Of a stretch of DNA of 8,193 nucleotides, positions 5,916 to 8,193 are shown one piece after another. Position numbers and translations under genes: made by a program. This DNA comes from an uncultured Lachnospiraceae bacterium (GTDB lineage Bacteria > Bacillota > Clostridia > Lachnospirales > Lachnospiraceae), in the NCBI GenBank assembly GCA_946633495.1, contig CAMPAX010000101.1, positions 1-8,193 on the forward strand, given 5' to 3'. The notes below the pieces were generated by a model, which was given only the letters and a program-made list of their open reading frames with translations, ran no database searches and was not told the DNA's origin. Within the stretch, counting starts at the first letter, position 1. Every line of letters starts with the position of its first letter.

Positions 5916-6662
5916 TCACACAGGAAAAAAGGATGCCGGGTTATTATATCTGGCTCTGTCCCCTGTTCCTTTTCCGTATTCAATGGCCCGGACGGGACAT
6001 CGGTTGATGCACGCAGTGCAGAGCGTACATTTTTTCTTCTGCCATACCGGTCTTCCGTCCACCATTTCAATGGCATGATCCGGACAGTTCCGGGCGCACA
6101 TCCCGCAGCCGGTGCATTTATCTGTGACATGATACTTCTTCGTTCCGTCCATCATATGATACACGATCCTGCACAGTCCGGACGGAAAAGCGAAAATGGG
6201 TTTCCGGATCCGGTGCAGCCGGATCTCCGTACAGATCTCTCCCAGTTTCTCCTGACAGTCCCGAAAAACTTCCCTCTGATGTTCTTCGGTTCCGTTGTTA
6301 TAAAAGAGAAGGCAGTTATCCGGCATAACCATAGGAAAGACACAGATAAGATCGATCCCCCGCTTCTTCAGTTCTTTTCGGAGAAGCCCGCCGGCAAATC
6401 CGATATTCCCGCCGCAGGTAATGATGGAGTAGACATACTTCGCGCCCTCCAGTTCAAGATGACGTATGAAATCAAACACCACATCATTTACCGTCCAGAA
6501 ATAAACCGGGAAGATAAAGCCCACCTTTTCTCCCGCGGAAACGGTATATCGATACTCCTCCCGCTCCCGGGCCTCTGCCATATTTATCAGCCGCTCCCCC
6601 TTTTTCAGCAGCTGATTTGCCACATAGAAAGAATTTCCTGTCCCCGTAAAGTAAAAAATCAT
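5916..6662 (-). CDS. EFR1-type flavodoxin-ferredoxin fusion protein
   Basis: Encodes 248 residues from ATG 6662-6660, with AAGGAG five bases upstream. Residues 1-150 are flavodoxin-like: the phosphate-binding loop TGTGNS (6-11) follows the first strand, then FIFPVYFW near 49-56 and ITCGGNIGFAGG near 81-92, which would contact FMN. The C-terminal part holds two [4Fe-4S] motifs: Cys183, 186, 189, 193 (CTGCGMCARNCP) and Cys212, 215, 218, 222 (CTLCTACINRCP). This is the layout of the EFR1 family, cytoplasmic electron carriers common in Clostridia; the redox partner is unknown. Length is normal and all cluster ligands are present. It lies 178 bp downstream of the aminopeptidase gene on the same strand and converges on the VWA gene with 10 bp between stop codons. 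Confidence 0.92.
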   Translation of the reverse strand: MIFYFTGTGNSFYVANQLLKKGERLINMAEAREREEYRYTVSAGEKVGFIFPVYFWTVNDVVFDFIRHLELEGAKYVYSIITCGGNIGFAGGLLRKELKKRGIDLICVFPMVMPDNCLLFYNNGTEEHQREVFRDCQEKLGEICTEIRLHRIRKPIFAFPSGLCRIVYHMMDGTKKYHVTDKCTGCGMCARNCPDHAIEMVDGRPVWQKKKCTLCTACINRCPVRAIEYGKGTGDRARYNNPASFFPV

Positions 6663-6689
6663 ACCTGCTCCTTTTTATATTCGTAACCC

Positions 6690-6720
6690 ACCGGATAATT
6701 ATTGCAATTCAAGATCCGGT
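6690..6720 (-). promoter_or_regulatory. 31-base hairpin upstream of the EFR1-type gene
   Basis: ACCGGAT (6690-6696) and ATCCGGT (6714-6720) are perfect complements, enclosing AATT (6697-6700) and AATT (6706-6709) with a four-base bulge on one side. It lies about 17 bases upstream of the ribosome binding site. It has no T-run on the minus strand, so it is not a standard terminator. It may be an operator, an mRNA processing or stabilising stem, or a weak promoter region (TTGAAT or TTGCAA within the stem, no clear -10). The 178-bp gap 6663-6840 otherwise holds a short palindrome CGTAT-TG-ATACG at 6763-6774 and a degenerate 20-bp direct repeat. Confidence 0.35.
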
Positions 6721-6739
6721 TCCGTCTAATATCTTCCCC

Positions 6740-6817
6740 GACGCCCCACATGTCATCCCGGGCGTATTGATACGATAGATTTGTCAGGAGTAGAACTGAT
6801 GCCCCGCATATCACCCC
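6740..6817. repeat. Degenerate 20-bp direct repeat pair
   Basis: The segments 6740-6759 and 6798-6817 match at 16 of 20 positions, sharing GA-GCCCC-CAT-TCA-CCC with four transitions. Their starts are 58 bp apart in the gap between the aminopeptidase and EFR1-type genes. The two copies are in different frames of the short open stretch there, so the repeat is not protein-driven. Meaning unknown. Confidence 0.35.
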
Positions 6818-6840
6818 GGTCAGATGCCCTGGGCTAAGGT

Positions 6841-8112
6841 TCACACCGATTCATAAAATACTTTTGAAAACTTCCTCAGCCATTCCACATCCTTTGCTCC
6901 GGCAGTTTCATAGACGGAATGCATGGCAAGCTGCGCCAGACCGATATCCGCCGTCTTTATGGAAATGTGGGAATTGGAGATATTCCCCAGAGTGCTTCCT
7001 CCCGGCTGATCCGAATGATTGACGAAGATCTGGCAGGGGATCCCTTCTTTTTCACAGAGAGCTCTCACATACGCCCCGGTGTAACCGTCCGTGGTATAGC
7101 TCTGTCTCGCACTGAATTTCAGCACGATGCCCTTATTCATCTCGGGACTCTGGACCGGATCATACTTTCCCATATGTGCCGGGTGGCAGGCATGGGCATT
7201 ATCCGCCGATATCATGAAACTGTCGGCCAGAGCGGCATAATACTGCTCCCGGCTCCTTCCCAGGTTTTGACTGATCCTGTCGATCAGCGTCTCCAGGAAA
7301 TCCGAATCCGCTCCCTGTCTGGTACGCGACCCCACCTCTTCGTTATCGAATATGCAGAGCATCCTGACATAGTCTGCATTCTCCGACTCAAGGAAGCCCT
7401 TCAGGGTACACCAGACACATTCCTGATCATCCAGTCGGGAAGATCCCAGGAATTCGTCACCGATCCCCCAGATCACACCCGTCTCCCGGGGATACAGGAA
7501 AAGATCGTCTCCCAAAATATTTTCCACTGCGACGCCTGCTTCCTCTGCAACAAGTTCCATGAGACTGCTCTTCTCCTCCGTCGTGCTGACGATGGGAAGC
7601 ATATCACTCTGAAAGCTGTATTTATATCCTGAATTTGCCTCCCTGTTCATATGGATCGCCAGGGAAGGGATCATGGCCACGTCCTTTCCCACATTTACCA
7701 GAACAGGGCGGATCTTCTCCCCATCCTTCACCAGGATCCGTCCCGCTACGGAAAGCGGGCGGTCAAACCACGGTGCCATAAGCATACCGCCGTACTGCTC
7801 CACGTTCAGCCGTACATAAGCGCTGTTCGTTACAGCCGGAGTTTCCTTCAGCTTCGGGCAGGGAGAATCACTGTGACTCGCCATGATCCTCAGGCCCCGG
7901 TAATCGGTTTTGGGTATGACAAATGCAATGAGCGCCGATCCATTTCTCTTCACATAGTACTTTCCTTCCGGCAAAAGTTCCCATATCCCGGACTCCTGCA
8001 GTTCCGTAAAGCCCTCGGATTCCAGGTCCTTCCCCGCATTTTCGATCACGTGATATGCAGTGGGTGAAGAATCGATCTTATGAAGTACGTCCCTCGCGAA
8101 TTCCAAACTCAT
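6841..8112 (-). CDS. apeB: M18 family aminopeptidase
   Basis: Encodes 423 residues. ATG at 8112-8110 is chosen because AAAGGGG lies seven bases upstream, and the protein then begins directly with the conserved N-terminal region (EFARDVLHKIDSSPTAYHV); an in-frame ATG at 8133 has no ribosome binding site. It is a cytosolic metallo-aminopeptidase removing N-terminal residues from peptides. Expected two-zinc residues are visible: HSDSPC (His80, Asp82), SRLDDQ (Asp228), FDNEEVGS (Glu258 as base and Glu259 as ligand), SADNAHA (Asp304) and AMHS (His398). PGGSTLGNISNSHISIKT is a typical M18 signature. Length is usual for the bacterial ApeB-like branch; the symbol is by similarity. The EFR1-type gene follows on the same strand and an operon is possible, as no T-tailed terminator lies between. 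Confidence 0.93.
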   Translation of the reverse strand: MSLEFARDVLHKIDSSPTAYHVIENAGKDLESEGFTELQESGIWELLPEGKYYVKRNGSALIAFVIPKTDYRGLRIMASHSDSPCPKLKETPAVTNSAYVRLNVEQYGGMLMAPWFDRPLSVAGRILVKDGEKIRPVLVNVGKDVAMIPSLAIHMNREANSGYKYSFQSDMLPIVSTTEEKSSLMELVAEEAGVAVENILGDDLFLYPRETGVIWGIGDEFLGSSRLDDQECVWCTLKGFLESENADYVRMLCIFDNEEVGSRTRQGADSDFLETLIDRISQNLGRSREQYYAALADSFMISADNAHACHPAHMGKYDPVQSPEMNKGIVLKFSARQSYTTDGYTGAYVRALCEKEGIPCQIFVNHSDQPGGSTLGNISNSHISIKTADIGLAQLAMHSVYETAGAKDVEWLRKFSKVFYESV

Positions 8113-8138
8113 GGGGTTACCCCTTTCTTTCATTTTAA

Positions 8139-8188
8139 TTCAATGTGGCCTTCTCACTTTCGGTTCAATGCGGCCTTCTCGTTTTCGG
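8139..8188 (-). repeat. Two tandem 25-bp repeats at the window edge
   Basis: Units 8139-8163 and 8164-8188 are head-to-tail and match at 22 of 25 positions, with three transitions. They lie 27 bases upstream of the aminopeptidase start. On the minus strand each unit can be read as a very similar peptide, AENEKAALN and TESEKATLN, but the 25-bp period puts the units in different frames. In the first frame the reading ends at TGA 8156-8154, so the outer unit may be the 3' end of an upstream gene and the inner unit a duplicated tail. No clear promoter for the aminopeptidase is seen in 8113-8193. Confidence 0.6.
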
Positions 8189-8193
8189 CCCGG

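Noticed and set aside
6659..6844. Annotating the 61-codon open frame as a gene
   Set aside because: GTG start without a ribosome binding site and no recognisable similarity. Kept only as a finding.

Overview
The window looks like a chromosomal segment of a Gram-positive gut Clostridium-type bacterium, most likely a Lachnospiraceae (inference). The grounds are strong AGGAGG-type ribosome binding sites, sigma-A-like promoters, a secreted protein with a C-terminal array of choline-binding-type cell-wall repeats, a flavodoxin-ferredoxin fusion of the EFR1 type and an M18 aminopeptidase, all in moderately GC-balanced DNA. No rRNA, tRNA, CRISPR array, transposase or phage gene was seen.

Layout, left to right. 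Positions 1-56 hold a GC-rich hairpin and one copy of a 31-bp repeat. A minus-strand gene at 57-974 encodes a two-helix membrane protein resembling the DUF3137 family, with its own promoter near 1033-1062. A second perfect copy of the 31-bp repeat (1136-1166) and a rho-independent terminator (1108-1133) separate it from the large minus-strand gene 1171-3834. That gene encodes an exported 887-residue protein: a signal peptide without lipobox, about 325 residues that I cannot assign, an ABC-type extracellular solute-binding domain, and nine cell-wall-binding repeats. A 283-bp divergent region (3835-4117) carries the promoter of that gene, a cluster of TTATCA/TGATAA hexamers and a foldable leader. 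A plus-strand gene at 4118-5905 then encodes a YfbK-like von Willebrand factor A (VWA) lipoprotein.

The right third is on the minus strand. It holds an EFR1-type flavodoxin-ferredoxin protein (5916-6662), convergent with the VWA gene across only 10 bp, a 178-bp gap with a hairpin, an M18 aminopeptidase (6841-8112), and an imperfect 25-bp tandem repeat at the window edge that may be the 3' end of an upstream gene.

Functionally, the left two thirds read as an envelope neighbourhood: a membrane protein, a wall-anchored solute-binding protein with no permease beside it, and a divergent lipid-anchored VWA protein. No direct link between them is shown by sequence. The right third looks like unrelated housekeeping genes (peptide turnover, redox). 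The most unusual items are the wall-anchored solute-binding fusion, the repeat found just after two stop codons, and the structured divergent regulatory region. None is proven to be a new system.
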